DNA of 64,000 nt, from NCBI RefSeq assembly GCF_004339525.1, contig NZ_SMGE01000001.1, positions 1,736,001 to 1,800,000 on the forward strand, written 5' to 3'. The translations under genes and the position numbers were made by a program. Below are positions 1 to 10,545 of this stretch, in pieces; the stretch's first letter is position 1; each line of letters begins with the position of its first letter. This DNA comes from Flavobacterium sp. 90. Lineage in GTDB: Bacteria > Bacteroidota > Bacteroidia > Flavobacteriales > Flavobacteriaceae. The notes beneath the pieces were generated by a model that was not told where the DNA came from, ran no database searches, and saw nothing but the letters and a program-made list of their open reading frames with translations.

Positions 1-1
1 T

Positions 2-1981
<1,980 letters not shown>

Positions 1982-1988
1982 TTTTTTC

Positions 1989-2029
1989 AAAGACAAGTGA
2001 TTTTCCCCAAGATTACTTGTCTTTTTTTT
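1989..2029 (+). terminator. Rho-independent terminator after GH97 gene
   Basis: A perfect 10-bp stem (AAAGACAAGT at 1989-1998 and ACTTGTCTTT at 2015-2024) with a 16-nt loop is followed by a T tract. It lies 8 bases after the GH97 stop, so the following lipoprotein gene probably has its own promoter. Confidence 0.85.
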
Positions 2030-2106
2030 AAGATTGCTATATTTGGATTGCAAGGTTTCCAAAACGATAACGGAAATTTAAATTGCATTAATCAAATCAA
2101 TATAAA

Positions 2107-2925
2107 ATGAGAAACGTTATAAGTTTATTTTTAAGCCTTTTACTTCTTTCCTGCAATCAGAAAAACGAAAAAATCCTTAAACCAAGTACCGAAAATAAAA
2201 AGTCAGACTCTTTAGATAAAATTGATATCGATAAAACGCTTTTTTGTGTTTATAATTTATCAAAAACAACAACCGCAATTGTGGTGAATCTAAATGAAAC
2301 TCCTAACGGAACTGAATTTGATAAAATTTTTAATCAGGTGAGTGCCAAAGATTCTTTAGATAATATTTTATACCAAGACACTACTAAAGTTCAAAACTTT
2401 GAATATTATGATACATTAGGAAGTTTCAAACTTATTAAAAGTAAAACACTAGAACGTGAGATTAAAAAGATTGTCGATAAGAGTTATTACGTTTATGGTA
2501 CAAAGGGATTTTCGAAAGTAACAATAAACAACGTAGTTTGCGGACTTGATGAATGCCGAACCAATATTATTGCTTTTCCAATTGAAAATTTTGACACCGC
2601 TAAAAACGGAAAACCTATTTTTTGCTCAAAACAGCTATTAAAAATAAACTATCAGAACAACTATTTTGATATTGAGAAAAAAGTAAGGGCATTTGATGAA
2701 AAGGAAAGTAAAAATTATGATTATAAAGACGATATCAAGACGAAAGTATTTGCCAATGTTGGAGATGCGTATTTTGCCTATAACGATGATTTTATGTGGG
2801 GAAGAGATCCTGAAAACAGTAAATGTAAATTTCCCGGAAGAACAATTTATATCGTAAAAAAAGATCAGCCTATAAAAAAATTCTGGGTGAATGGTTTAGA
2901 TCTATTTGGGATTCCCTGTGACTAA
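2107..2925 (+). CDS. Uncharacterised lipoprotein
   Basis: The 272-residue product starts with a lipoprotein signal (LLLLSC, lipid-anchored Cys at residue 16), so it should sit on the outer or inner membrane. The rest is a soluble, Lys/Asp-rich chain with a few Cys residues and a WGRDPENSKC stretch near the C-terminus. I do not recognise a domain. It sits between the GH97 terminator and the neopullulanase gene, but is not obviously carbohydrate-related. The coding start is supported by the signal peptide. An upstream-extended reading frame of the next gene overlaps its last 20 bases, but that extension is not the real start. Confidence 0.75.
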   Translation: MRNVISLFLSLLLLSCNQKNEKILKPSTENKKSDSLDKIDIDKTLFCVYNLSKTTTAIVVNLNETPNGTEFDKIFNQVSAKDSLDNILYQDTTKVQNFEYYDTLGSFKLIKSKTLEREIKKIVDKSYYVYGTKGFSKVTINNVVCGLDECRTNIIAFPIENFDTAKNGKPIFCSKQLLKINYQNNYFDIEKKVRAFDEKESKNYDYKDDIKTKVFANVGDAYFAYNDDFMWGRDPENSKCKFPGRTIYIVKKDQPIKKFWVNGLDLFGIPCD

Positions 2926-3034
2926 AACAGTCCTGACAGTTTTTTTGAGGTTAATCTCCAAAAAATTAAAGAACAATATAAATATTAGCGAAATCAAGCT
3001 TTCAAATATTTATAATAAAACATTAAAAGCTATT

Positions 3035-4897
3035 ATGAACAACCTAAAAACAAACCACTATATCTATAAATTAATTTTAATGGTCTTGCTTTTTTCTGCT
3101 TCCGCGAAAGCGCAAATCCAGAAAGTGGAACCGCCATTTTGGTACGCCGGAATGAAAAATCCGGAATTACAGATTATGTTCTACGGAAAAAATATTGCAC
3201 AATACGAAGCTTCAGTTTCGAATAATGTGGTGATTAAAAATGTAGAAAAAACCGAAAATCCTAACTACCTTTTCGTAACAATCGACACACAAAATCTTAA
3301 AGCTTCTGAATTGGTTTTCTCTTTCAAAACCAAAAACAAAGTTGCCTTTACACAAAAATATTCCCTTAAAGAAAGAAGAGCAAATTCGGCAGATAGAAAA
3401 AGTTACGATGCATCGGATATGATTTACTTAATCATGCCGGATCGTTTTGCCAACGGAAATCCAAAAAACGACAGTAATGCTTCTTTAACAGAACAAGCAA
3501 ACCGTCAAGATCCAAGCGGACGTCATGGCGGCGATATCGAAGGAATCATCAAAAACCTTGATTATATTTCGTCTCTAGGCGCAACCACAATTTGGAGCAC
3601 GCCTTTATGCGAAGACAACGACAAACAACATTCGTATCATACTTACGGACAATCTGATGTTTATAAAATAGATCCGCGTTACGGAACCAATGACGATTAC
3701 GCTCGCCTTTCGGCAGAAATGCATAAAAAGAACCTGAAACTGGTTATGGATTATGTGACCAATCACTGGGGAATTACACACTGGATGATGAAAGACATTC
3801 CAACCAAAACATGGTTCAATCAATTCGAAAATTTCACACAAACACACCACAGACGTGAAGTTATTCCAGACACTCATGCATCCAAAATAGATCAGGAAAT
3901 TTGTATTGACGGTTGGTTCGTTCCTTCAATGCCAGATTTAAATTTAAGAAATCCTCTCGTTGCAAAATATTTAACTCAAAATGCCATTTGGTGGATAGAA
4001 TTCGCCAATCTTGACGGTTTTAGAGTAGACACTTATAATTATTCTGATAAAAGTGCAATGTCAAATTGGGCAAAATCGATTACAAACGAATATCCTAATT
4101 TTAATATTGTGGGGGAAATCTGGATGCACAATCAGGCAAGTTTAGCCTTTTGGCAGAAAGACAGTAAAATTGGTGCGATCGAAAATTACAATTCGAATTT
4201 ACCAACTGTAATGGATTTTACTTTACAAGATCAAATCAATTCTGCTTTCAATGAAAATGAACCAAGCTGGGATAACGGATTGATTAAATTCTACAACAAT
4301 TTTGCAATGGATTATTTATATCCAAACCCAAATAGTATTCTGGTTTTTGCCGAAAATCATGACACAGACCGTATGAACCATAACTTTAAATATGATTTAC
4401 CAAAATACAAACTTGCCATGACTTTATTGGCTACAATACGCGGAATTCCACAAGTATATTACGGTTCAGAAATTGGAATGGGCGGCGATAAAGGTAAAGG
4501 CGATGCCGATATTCGTCAGGATTTTCCAGGCGGATGGAATGGCGATAAAAACAACGCTTTTACCGCAGCAGGAAGAAATGCTGAACAAGCCAAATTCTTT
4601 GATTTTACTTCTAAATTATTCACTTGGAGAAAATCGAATGATGCCGTTCACTTCGGGAAAATGACACATTATATTCCAGAAAACAACACTTATGTTTATT
4701 TCAGATATACAGATGCAAAAACCGTAATGGTGGTTTTTAATAACAATGCAAAAGAGCAAACTATCAAAACAAATCGCTTTAAAGAAAATATCAAAAGCTT
4801 TAAATCAGGAAAAGATATTTTGACAGGAAAAACATTCGATTTAACTTCTGAAATTACTTTGGAACCAAAATCCGCAATTGTTTTAGAATTGGAATAA
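3035..4897 (+). CDS. susA: Neopullulanase / cyclomaltodextrinase, GH13 (SusA-like)
   Basis: The protein has 620 residues from the ATG at 3035, which gives a clean signal peptide ending SASAKAQ. The reading frame is open further upstream, but that extension overlaps the previous gene and has no signal. An N-terminal cyclomaltodextrinase-type beta domain precedes a GH13 barrel with region I DYVTNH, region II GFRVDT (nucleophile Asp about 332), region III VGEIW (acid Glu about 361) and region IV ENHDTDR (Asp about 443). A C-terminal beta domain closes the protein. It should act in the periplasm, cutting malto-oligosaccharides, pullulan or cyclodextrins for the GH97 enzyme. Exact specificity cannot be read from sequence. 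Confidence 0.9.
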   Translation: MNNLKTNHYIYKLILMVLLFSASAKAQIQKVEPPFWYAGMKNPELQIMFYGKNIAQYEASVSNNVVIKNVEKTENPNYLFVTIDTQNLKASELVFSFKTKNKVAFTQKYSLKERRANSADRKSYDASDMIYLIMPDRFANGNPKNDSNASLTEQANRQDPSGRHGGDIEGIIKNLDYISSLGATTIWSTPLCEDNDKQHSYHTYGQSDVYKIDPRYGTNDDYARLSAEMHKKNLKLVMDYVTNHWGITHWMMKDIPTKTWFNQFENFTQTHHRREVIPDTHASKIDQEICIDGWFVPSMPDLNLRNPLVAKYLTQNAIWWIEFANLDGFRVDTYNYSDKSAMSNWAKSITNEYPNFNIVGEIWMHNQASLAFWQKDSKIGAIENYNSNLPTVMDFTLQDQINSAFNENEPSWDNGLIKFYNNFAMDYLYPNPNSILVFAENHDTDRMNHNFKYDLPKYKLAMTLLATIRGIPQVYYGSEIGMGGDKGKGDADIRQDFPGGWNGDKNNAFTAAGRNAEQAKFFDFTSKLFTWRKSNDAVHFGKMTHYIPENNTYVYFRYTDAKTVMVVFNNNAKEQTIKTNRFKENIKSFKSGKDILTGKTFDLTSEITLEPKSAIVLELE

Positions 4898-4911
4898 AAT
4901 ATGAGAATGTT

Positions 4912-4975
4912 AGACGCACTGCTGTGCGTCTCTACATTCGATCGCGTAACCGTAGAGACGCACAGCAGTGCGTCT
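4912..4975. repeat. Perfect 24-bp inverted repeat downstream of neopullulanase gene
   Basis: Left arm 4912-4935 and right arm 4952-4975 are exact reverse complements, separated by 16 bp. Each arm is itself built around the palindrome GCACTGCTGTGC. There is no T tract, so this is better read as a dispersed palindromic element than as a classical terminator. It may still fold in mRNA and protect the 3' end. The right-arm sequence recurs at 5265 and 5580 in the tandem block. Confidence 0.85.
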
Positions 4976-5074
4976 CCGCAAAGTTATTCCGTTGCGAATT
5001 CATGAATTATTTTTTGACAATCTTTGAGAATAAAATTCGTGAATTCGAGGCTATTTTTTTAACATAATGTATAG

Positions 5075-5214
5075 TGTAGTCCCTAAGGGACAATTACCTG
5101 TTTGATGATTATATTTCTACCAATATTTAACTCCTAAAGGAGTATATCTCGTAGAGATTAAATGTTGGTAATAAAATAAAGACAATCTAAATGAATGTCC
5201 CATCGGGACTACAC
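5075..5214. repeat. MITE-like 140-bp element, copy 1
   Basis: The ends are terminal inverted repeats (GTGTAGTCCC ... GGGACTACAC). A second inner inverted repeat (TACCAATATTTAACTCC ... AAATGTTGGTA) surrounds the palindrome CTCCTAAAGGAG. Copies with the same architecture lie at 5389-5529 and 34962-35100. There is no coding capacity. Confidence 0.8.
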
Positions 5215-5388
5215 ATTTTTGACAAAACGAATCTGTTATGTTTTTAACAGACAAAGTATATATCGTAGAGGCGCACAGCAGTGCGTCTACGCAAAGTTTT
5301 TCCGCCACAAATTCACGAATTTTTATCATCAAAGATTGTCAAAAAATAATTCGTGAATTCGTAGCTATTTTTTTCAACGTAATGTATA

Positions 5389-5529
5389 CTGTAGTCCCTA
5401 CGGGACAATTACTTGTTTGATGATTATATTTCTACCAATATTTAACTCCTAAAGGAGTATATCTCGTAGAGATTAAATGTTGGTAATAAAATGAAGAAAG
5501 TCTAGATGAATGTCCTATAGGGACTACAC
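5389..5529. repeat. MITE-like 140-bp element, copy 2
   Basis: Same architecture and nearly the same sequence as 5075-5214, because the surrounding 314-bp unit is duplicated. It has outer GTAGTCCC/GGGACTAC ends and the inner CTCCTAAAGGAG palindrome. Confidence 0.8.
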
Positions 5530-5729
5530 ATCTTTGATAAAACGAATCTGTTATGTTTTTAACCGACAAAGTATATACCGTAGAGACGCACAGCAGTGCG
5601 TCTCCGCAAAGTTTTTCCGCCACGAATTCACGAATTTTTATGCTCAAAAATTGTCACAAAATAATTCGTGACTTCGTGGGGGAAATTTTATTTAATACAA
5701 ATTATAAATCTTAGTTAAATTTGAAATAA

Positions 5730-7397
5730 ATGAAAAAATACACTTTCCTTTTTTTATCTTTAGTATTCTTAATCACGAGTTGTTCTGGCTCTAAATCAGT
5801 TACAATGAATCACGAAAATACTTCGAAAACGCCTTTAGTCTGGGAAGGAGCAAATGTTTACTTTTTACTTACCGATCGTTTTTATAACGGAAATCCTGCT
5901 AACGATTTAAACTTCAACCGAACTAAAACTGCGGGAAAATTACGTGGTTTTGAAGGCGGAGATATCATTGGAATTACCAAAAAAATTGAATCCGGTTATT
6001 TCGAAAAACTAGGAATCAATGCGATTTGGCTTACGCCAATTGTAGAGCAAATTCATGATGGAGTTGACGAAGGAACAGGACTTAGTTATGGTTTTCATGG
6101 TTATTGGGCAAGAGACTGGACAGCTTTAGATCCAAATTTCGGAACGAAAGAAGACCTTGCAAATCTGGTAAAAAAAGCACACGAAAAAGGCATCCGAATT
6201 GTTCTCGACGGCGTAATAAATCATACCGGACCTGTAACTCCCGAAGATCCTGTTTGGCCTTCAGACTGGGTTCGTACCGGTGTTGTTTGCGACTATAAAT
6301 CATTCGAAAATACTACAATGTGTACTTTAGTAGATAATCTTCCGGATGTTAGAACCGAAAGCACGCAAGAAGTGGAATTACCACCTTTTTTAATCGAAAA
6401 ATGGAAAAAAGAAGGTCGTTACGAAAAAGAAATTGCTTCATTGGATGAGTTCTTCAAAAGAACAAATTATCCAAGAACGCCTAAATATTATATTATAAAA
6501 TGGCTAACCGATTATATCACCGAATTTGGCGTTGATGGCTATCGCGGAGACACTGTGAAACATACCGATGAAAACGTTTGGGCAGACTTTAAAAAAGAAT
6601 GTGATTATGCGTTTGAAACCTGGAAAAAAAATCATCCAAAAGACGTTTTAGATCAAAACCCGTTTTATACGATTGCCGAAGTTTACGGTTACGGAATTAG
6701 CGGCGGACAAGATTATGATTTTGGAGATCGAAAAGTAAATTACTTTCAGAATGGCTTCAATAGCATGATCAATTTTGAATTTAAATGGAATGCTGCTCAG
6801 AATAATTACGAAGGTTTATTTTCTAAATATTCGAATGCTTTAAACAATGACTTAAAAGGATATTCGGTTTTAAATTACATGTCATCACACGACGACGGAC
6901 AGCCTTTTGATGCAAACAGAGTAAAAGGTATCGAAGCCGGAACTAAATTATTGCTTTCGCCTGGAATGTCTCAGGTTTATTATGGTGATGAATCAGACAG
7001 ATCTTTAGTTATTGAAGGCACTCAAGGCGATGCAACATTGCGTTCGAATATGAATTGGGACGCTATTCAAAATAATTCTGAAACTCAAAAAACACTTTTG
7101 CATTGGCAGAAATTAGGGCAATTTAGACGAAATCATCCTGCTGTTGGTGCCGGAATTCATACTCAGATTAGTAGTGAACCTTATGTTTTTTCGAGAACAT
7201 TTAGCAAAGAAAATTTCGAAGACAAAGTCGTTATTGGTTTAGATTTACCGAAAGGCAAAAAAGAACTTCAAGTTAATTCGATTTTCCAAAACGGAGCAAA
7301 ATTAAGAGACGCTTATTCTAATCAGGAAGCTGAAGTTATAGATGGGAAAGTAATTCTAGAAAGCGATTTTGATATCGTTTTACTGGAAAAAATTTAA
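5730..7397 (+). CDS. Lipoprotein alpha-amylase, GH13 (MalS-like)
   Basis: The 555-residue protein has a lipoprotein signal (FLITSC, Cys 18), so it is membrane-anchored. GH13 regions are DGVINHTG (I), GYRGDT with nucleophile Asp 274 (II), IAEVYGYG with acid Glu 317 (III) and SSHDDG with Asp 388 (IV). The HGYWARDWTALDPNFGT segment resembles the MalS-type subfamily (GH13_19) more than SusG. The likely role is endo-cleavage of starch or maltodextrin at the cell envelope, feeding the periplasmic neopullulanase and GH97 enzyme. The stop codon abuts a CGCAAAG-rich repeat. The 0.8-kb repeat block upstream suggests it is transcribed separately from the neopullulanase gene. Confidence 0.9.
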   Translation: MKKYTFLFLSLVFLITSCSGSKSVTMNHENTSKTPLVWEGANVYFLLTDRFYNGNPANDLNFNRTKTAGKLRGFEGGDIIGITKKIESGYFEKLGINAIWLTPIVEQIHDGVDEGTGLSYGFHGYWARDWTALDPNFGTKEDLANLVKKAHEKGIRIVLDGVINHTGPVTPEDPVWPSDWVRTGVVCDYKSFENTTMCTLVDNLPDVRTESTQEVELPPFLIEKWKKEGRYEKEIASLDEFFKRTNYPRTPKYYIIKWLTDYITEFGVDGYRGDTVKHTDENVWADFKKECDYAFETWKKNHPKDVLDQNPFYTIAEVYGYGISGGQDYDFGDRKVNYFQNGFNSMINFEFKWNAAQNNYEGLFSKYSNALNNDLKGYSVLNYMSSHDDGQPFDANRVKGIEAGTKLLLSPGMSQVYYGDESDRSLVIEGTQGDATLRSNMNWDAIQNNSETQKTLLHWQKLGQFRRNHPAVGAGIHTQISSEPYVFSRTFSKENFEDKVVIGLDLPKGKKELQVNSIFQNGAKLRDAYSNQEAEVIDGKVILESDFDIVLLEKI

Positions 7398-7579
7398 CCG
7401 CAAAGGACGCAAGGATTTTTATCTGGTAATATCTTAATAAACGCAAAGTTCGCAAAGCTAAATCAACACAAAGCTTTGTGAACTTTGTTTTTTATAAAAT
7501 CACTTACACAAAAAACTTTGCGCACTTTGCGGTAAAACTACACATAGCAAATCTATTTTTTGCGACCTTTGCGTTTAAA
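7396..7579. repeat. CGCAAAG-type inverted repeat element without a gene
   Basis: Left end AACCGCAAAGGACGCAAGG and right end TTTTTTGCGACCTTTGCGTT are imperfect inverted copies. Inside lie more words of the same kind (ACGCAAAGTTCGCAAAG at about 7440, CTTTGCGCACTTTGCGG at about 7515). The ends resemble the 37-bp inverted repeat around the GxxExxY gene at 37980-38523, so this may be an empty or decayed relative. Confidence 0.65.
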
Positions 7580-7590
7580 TCCTTCAAAAT

Positions 7591-8268
7591 ATGCTAAAAA
7601 TAGGACATCGTGGTGCCGCCGGATACGAACCTGAGAATACTTTAAAATCTTTTCAAAAAGCATTAGACTTAAATGCTGACGGAATTGAACTCGATGTTCA
7701 TTTAAGTTCTGATGGGCATATCGTAGTTATTCATGACGAAACCATCGACAGAACTACAAACGGGAAAGGCTTTGTAAATACATTATCTTTGTCCGAATTA
7801 AAATCGGTTTTGATTGACGGCAAACTTGAAATTCCAACTTTAATTGAGGTTTTTGATTTGATAGACAAAAAATGTCTGATCAATATTGAATTGAAAGGCG
7901 CCAATACTTCCGGTAAAGTTGTGGCTTTGATTGAAGAATATATTTCGGATAAAAACTGGAATTACGATAATTTTATCATTTCGAGTTTTGAATGGAATTA
8001 TCTGGAAGAAGTTCACAATCTAAATCCAAAAATTGCAATTGGAGTTTTGACAGAAGAAGATTTAGATAAAGCTTTGGCTTTCGCCGAAACAATAAAAGCA
8101 AGAGCCATAAATCCGGATTTTCAATTATTGACTTTGGAAAACACCAAGAATATACAAGAGAAAGGGTTTCAGGTTTTGTCGTGGACAGTAAATACAATTG
8201 AGGACATTCAAAAAATAAAAAGCTATAATGTAGACGGAATTATCTCTGATTTTCCGGATAGATTATAA
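7591..8268 (+). CDS. Glycerophosphodiester phosphodiesterase family protein
   Basis: The 225-residue protein begins at once with the GDPD signature: HRGAAGYEPENT, then GIELDVHLSSDGHIVVIHDETIDRTTNG. These contain the metal-binding His/Glu/Asp set, and a WTVNT strand and IISDFP complete the barrel. There is no signal peptide, so it should be cytosolic, like UgpQ. It would hydrolyse glycerophosphodiesters to glycerol-3-phosphate and an alcohol in phospholipid turnover. It stands alone between two repeat elements. Family assignment is firm; the exact substrate is not. Confidence 0.9.
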   Translation: MLKIGHRGAAGYEPENTLKSFQKALDLNADGIELDVHLSSDGHIVVIHDETIDRTTNGKGFVNTLSLSELKSVLIDGKLEIPTLIEVFDLIDKKCLINIELKGANTSGKVVALIEEYISDKNWNYDNFIISSFEWNYLEEVHNLNPKIAIGVLTEEDLDKALAFAETIKARAINPDFQLLTLENTKNIQEKGFQVLSWTVNTIEDIQKIKSYNVDGIISDFPDRL

Positions 8269-8274
8269 TAAAAG

Positions 8275-8450
8275 AATAGCCACAGATTTCACAGATTAAA
8301 AGGATTTTTTCTTCCGCCACGAATTTCACGAATTTACACGAATTAATTTATGTTTAAATTTGTGAATTCCGAGCAGAAAAATCTGTGTAAATCATTTTAA
8401 TCTGTGGCAAATAAAAAAATTAGTGCCAATTCGTGTAATTCGTGGCAAAA
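8275..8450. repeat. Nested inverted repeats (CACAGATT / GCCACGAATT families)
   Basis: The outer arms GCCACAGATTTCACAGATTA (from 8280) and TTTTAATCTGTGGCAAA (about 8396-8412) enclose, in part, a second pair: CGCCACGAATTTCACGAATT (8315) and AATTCGTGTAATTCGTGGC (8429). The GCCACGAATT family also occurs at 39314-39401. These elements lie directly upstream of the flavoprotein gene and open its frame spuriously toward 8423. Confidence 0.7.
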
Positions 8451-8458
8451 AAAATAAG

Positions 8459-9667
8459 ATGATTAAAAATTTCGACATAATTATTGTTGGCGGAGGCGCT
8501 GCAGGTTTTTTTACAGCGATTAATATTGCAGAGAAAAATCCGAAACTGAAAATTGCAATTTTAGAAAGAGGGAAAGAAGTTCTTTCTAAAGTTCGCGTTT
8601 CCGGTGGCGGAAGATGTAACGTAACACACGCTTGTTTTGAACCTAATGAATTGGTTAAATTTTATCCACGTGGTGAGAAAGAACTTCGCGGTCCTTTTCA
8701 TCAGTTTTGTTCTGGAGATACTATTGAATGGTTCGAAAAACATGGTGTCGAATTAAAAATCGAAGACGACGGAAGAATGTTTCCGGTTTCGAATTCCTCT
8801 CAAACTATTATAGATTGTTTCCTTGAAGCAACCGGAAAATTAGGCATTAAAGTCTTAACCGGACAAAGTGTACAATCGATTTTTAAAGCTGAAAATCATT
8901 GGAAAATCGATACTCAGGATGAAAACTATGCTACAGAAAAATTAGTTTTGGCAACAGGAAGTAATCCTAAAATTTGGGAAATGCTGCAAACGCAAGGACA
9001 TGCAATCGTGAGTCCGGTTCCTTCCCTATTTACTTTCAACATAAAAGATCCCAGAATAAAAGAATTACCCGGCGTTGCGGCACAAGTTACCGTAAACGTA
9101 AAAGATACAAAACTCGAATCGACCGGACCTTTATTAATCACACATTGGGGAATGAGCGGTCCTGCAATTTTGAAACTTTCGGCTTGGGGCGCAAGAACTT
9201 TATTCGATAAAAATTATCAGTTTACCATTTTTGTGAATTGGTTAAATGATGTTGATACAGAAGATGCTGAGAAAATCCTGAAAGACCTAAAACAAGAACA
9301 TGCTAAAAAAGCAGTTTCGAAAAAATCTCCTTTTGATTTCCCAAATCGTTTATGGGAAAGTCTGGTTTTAGCTTCAGAAATTGAAGCAGAAACGAAATGG
9401 GCAGATTTATCTAAAAACCAATTACAAAATCTAGCTTCTCAATTGACAAAAGCAAAGTTTCAGGTAAACGGAAAAAGCACTTTCAAAGAAGAATTTGTAA
9501 CTGCAGGTGGAATTGATTTAAAGGAAATCAACTTTAAAACCATGGAAAGCAAACTGCATCAAAATCTTTATTTTGCTGGAGAAATTGTAAATATAGATGC
9601 TATTACGGGAGGTTTTAACTTTCAGAATGCATGGACTAGCGGCTTTATTTTGGCACAAAACATTTAA
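8459..9667 (+). CDS. HI0933/BaiN-family FAD-dependent oxidoreductase
   Basis: The 402-residue protein starts at the ATG at 8459. The open frame extends to 8423, but that part is repeat DNA. The N-terminus has a Rossmann FAD motif (IIVGGGAAGFF), then VRVSGGGRCNVTH, characteristic of the HI0933/YhiN family. The C-terminal part has FVTAGGIDLKEIN and LYFAGEIVNIDAITGGFNFQNAWTSG, the second FAD-contact region. The protein is soluble. Physiological substrates are unknown for most members; BaiN-type relatives reduce steroid double bonds. It is followed 4 bp later by a HAD phosphatase gene, probably co-transcribed. Confidence 0.88.
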   Translation: MIKNFDIIIVGGGAAGFFTAINIAEKNPKLKIAILERGKEVLSKVRVSGGGRCNVTHACFEPNELVKFYPRGEKELRGPFHQFCSGDTIEWFEKHGVELKIEDDGRMFPVSNSSQTIIDCFLEATGKLGIKVLTGQSVQSIFKAENHWKIDTQDENYATEKLVLATGSNPKIWEMLQTQGHAIVSPVPSLFTFNIKDPRIKELPGVAAQVTVNVKDTKLESTGPLLITHWGMSGPAILKLSAWGARTLFDKNYQFTIFVNWLNDVDTEDAEKILKDLKQEHAKKAVSKKSPFDFPNRLWESLVLASEIEAETKWADLSKNQLQNLASQLTKAKFQVNGKSTFKEEFVTAGGIDLKEINFKTMESKLHQNLYFAGEIVNIDAITGGFNFQNAWTSGFILAQNI

Positions 9668-9671
9668 TAAA

Positions 9672-10319
9672 ATGAAATTTAAAGGAATCATTTTTGATCT
9701 CGACGGCACATTAGTAAATTCATTAGAGGATATTTCAGATGCAATGAATATCGTACTTCAAAAACAAAATTACCCAACGCATACGTATGATGCTTATCAA
9801 TATTTTATTGGAAGCGGTTTGCGAAATTTGGTAAGCAAAGCGTTGCCTGCATCTAATAATACAGAAGGTCAAATCGAAATCTGTTTTGAAAACATGATTA
9901 CAGAATATCGCGAGATTTGTACGCTTAAAACAAAACCTTACAATGGCATTATTGAATTATTAGATCATTTGGCATCTCAAGATTTCAAATTAGCTGTTTT
10001 TTCGAATAAAGCGGATGAACTTACCAAAAAAATCGTAGCCGAAATATTCCCTGATTATTTTGATGCTGCAGTTGGTTTAAGCACCGAAGCATTAAAGAAA
10101 CCAAATCCGTTTGAAGCGATCGAAATAAGCAAAAACTGGAACTTAAAAACAGATGAAATTCTTTTCGTAGGAGATTCTGATATCGATATATTAACTGCAA
10201 CAAATGCTAAAATGTTTCCGGTTGGAGTTTCCTGGGGTTACAGAACAGAAGACGAACTAATCGCTACTGGCGCAAAACTGGTAATTAACAGTCCATCTGA
10301 ATTACTACAACTATTATAA
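9672..10319 (+). CDS. HAD-superfamily phosphatase (phosphoglycolate phosphatase-like)
   Basis: The start at 9672 gives MKFKGIIFDLDGTLVNS, the HAD motif I at the very N-terminus. Upstream codons belong to the previous gene. Motif II (VFSNK), the motif III Lys (KKPNPF) and motif IV (VGDSDIDI) follow in a 215-residue HAD-IA protein with an alpha-helical cap. It resembles Gph phosphoglycolate phosphatases, which detoxify 2-phosphoglycolate, but the family is broad and the substrate is inferred. It is close behind the flavoprotein gene. Confidence 0.85.
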   Translation: MKFKGIIFDLDGTLVNSLEDISDAMNIVLQKQNYPTHTYDAYQYFIGSGLRNLVSKALPASNNTEGQIEICFENMITEYREICTLKTKPYNGIIELLDHLASQDFKLAVFSNKADELTKKIVAEIFPDYFDAAVGLSTEALKKPNPFEAIEISKNWNLKTDEILFVGDSDIDILTATNAKMFPVGVSWGYRTEDELIATGAKLVINSPSELLQLL

Positions 10320-10447
10320 AGTTTTCAGTCGCTATATTTAGTATTCAGTCGCAGTTTTCAGTCTCAATCTGAATAACTGAAAACTGAGACTGAGACTGAA
10401 CAATATCTATTCACAATCTAAGTAACTGAAAACTGAGACTGAAAACT
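10320..10447. repeat. TTTTCAGTC / GACTGAAAAC repeat cluster
   Basis: Several copies of GTTTTCAGTC in direct orientation, and of AACTGAAAACTGAGACTGA in the opposite orientation, form an imperfect inverted repeat. The same family occurs at 12770-12838 and 46738-46786, each time right after a stop codon, so the transcripts may end in long hairpins. Confidence 0.7.
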
Positions 10448-10545
10448 AAATACTTAAACAAAAATCTATTAACAAGAATTTACATATTTGCTAAGTTTTA
10501 GTTAAGACAATTCTAATAATTTTACTTTCAACTAATTAATCCTGT

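Larger units (their letters stand above)
4951..5681. repeat. Tandem repeat: two units of about 314 bp plus a partial third
   Basis: The word CGTAGAGRCGCACAGCAGTG occurs at 4951, 5264 and 5579, giving unit lengths of 313 and 315 bp. Units 4951-5263 and 5264-5578 are nearly identical; the third is truncated near 5681. Each unit holds an AATTCGTGAATTCG-type inverted repeat and one 140-bp element ending in GTAGTCCC/GGGACTAC. Open frames of 71 codons on the minus strand recur at the same offset, but they are by-products of the repeat. This block fills the space between the two GH13 genes. Confidence 0.85.

Noticed and set aside
2906..3034. N-terminal extension of the neopullulanase gene
   Set aside because: It overlaps the preceding lipoprotein gene, lacks a signal, and the ATG at 3035 gives a normal signal peptide.
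5117..5647. Two similar 71-codon frames on the minus strand (5117-5332 and 5432-5647)
   Set aside because: They recur because the 314-bp unit is duplicated. They run through nested inverted repeats and have no recognisable start signal or protein features.
4951..5681. Tandem repeats as a CRISPR array
   Set aside because: The units are about 314 bp with no short regularly spaced repeat and unique spacer pattern, and no cas gene is near.
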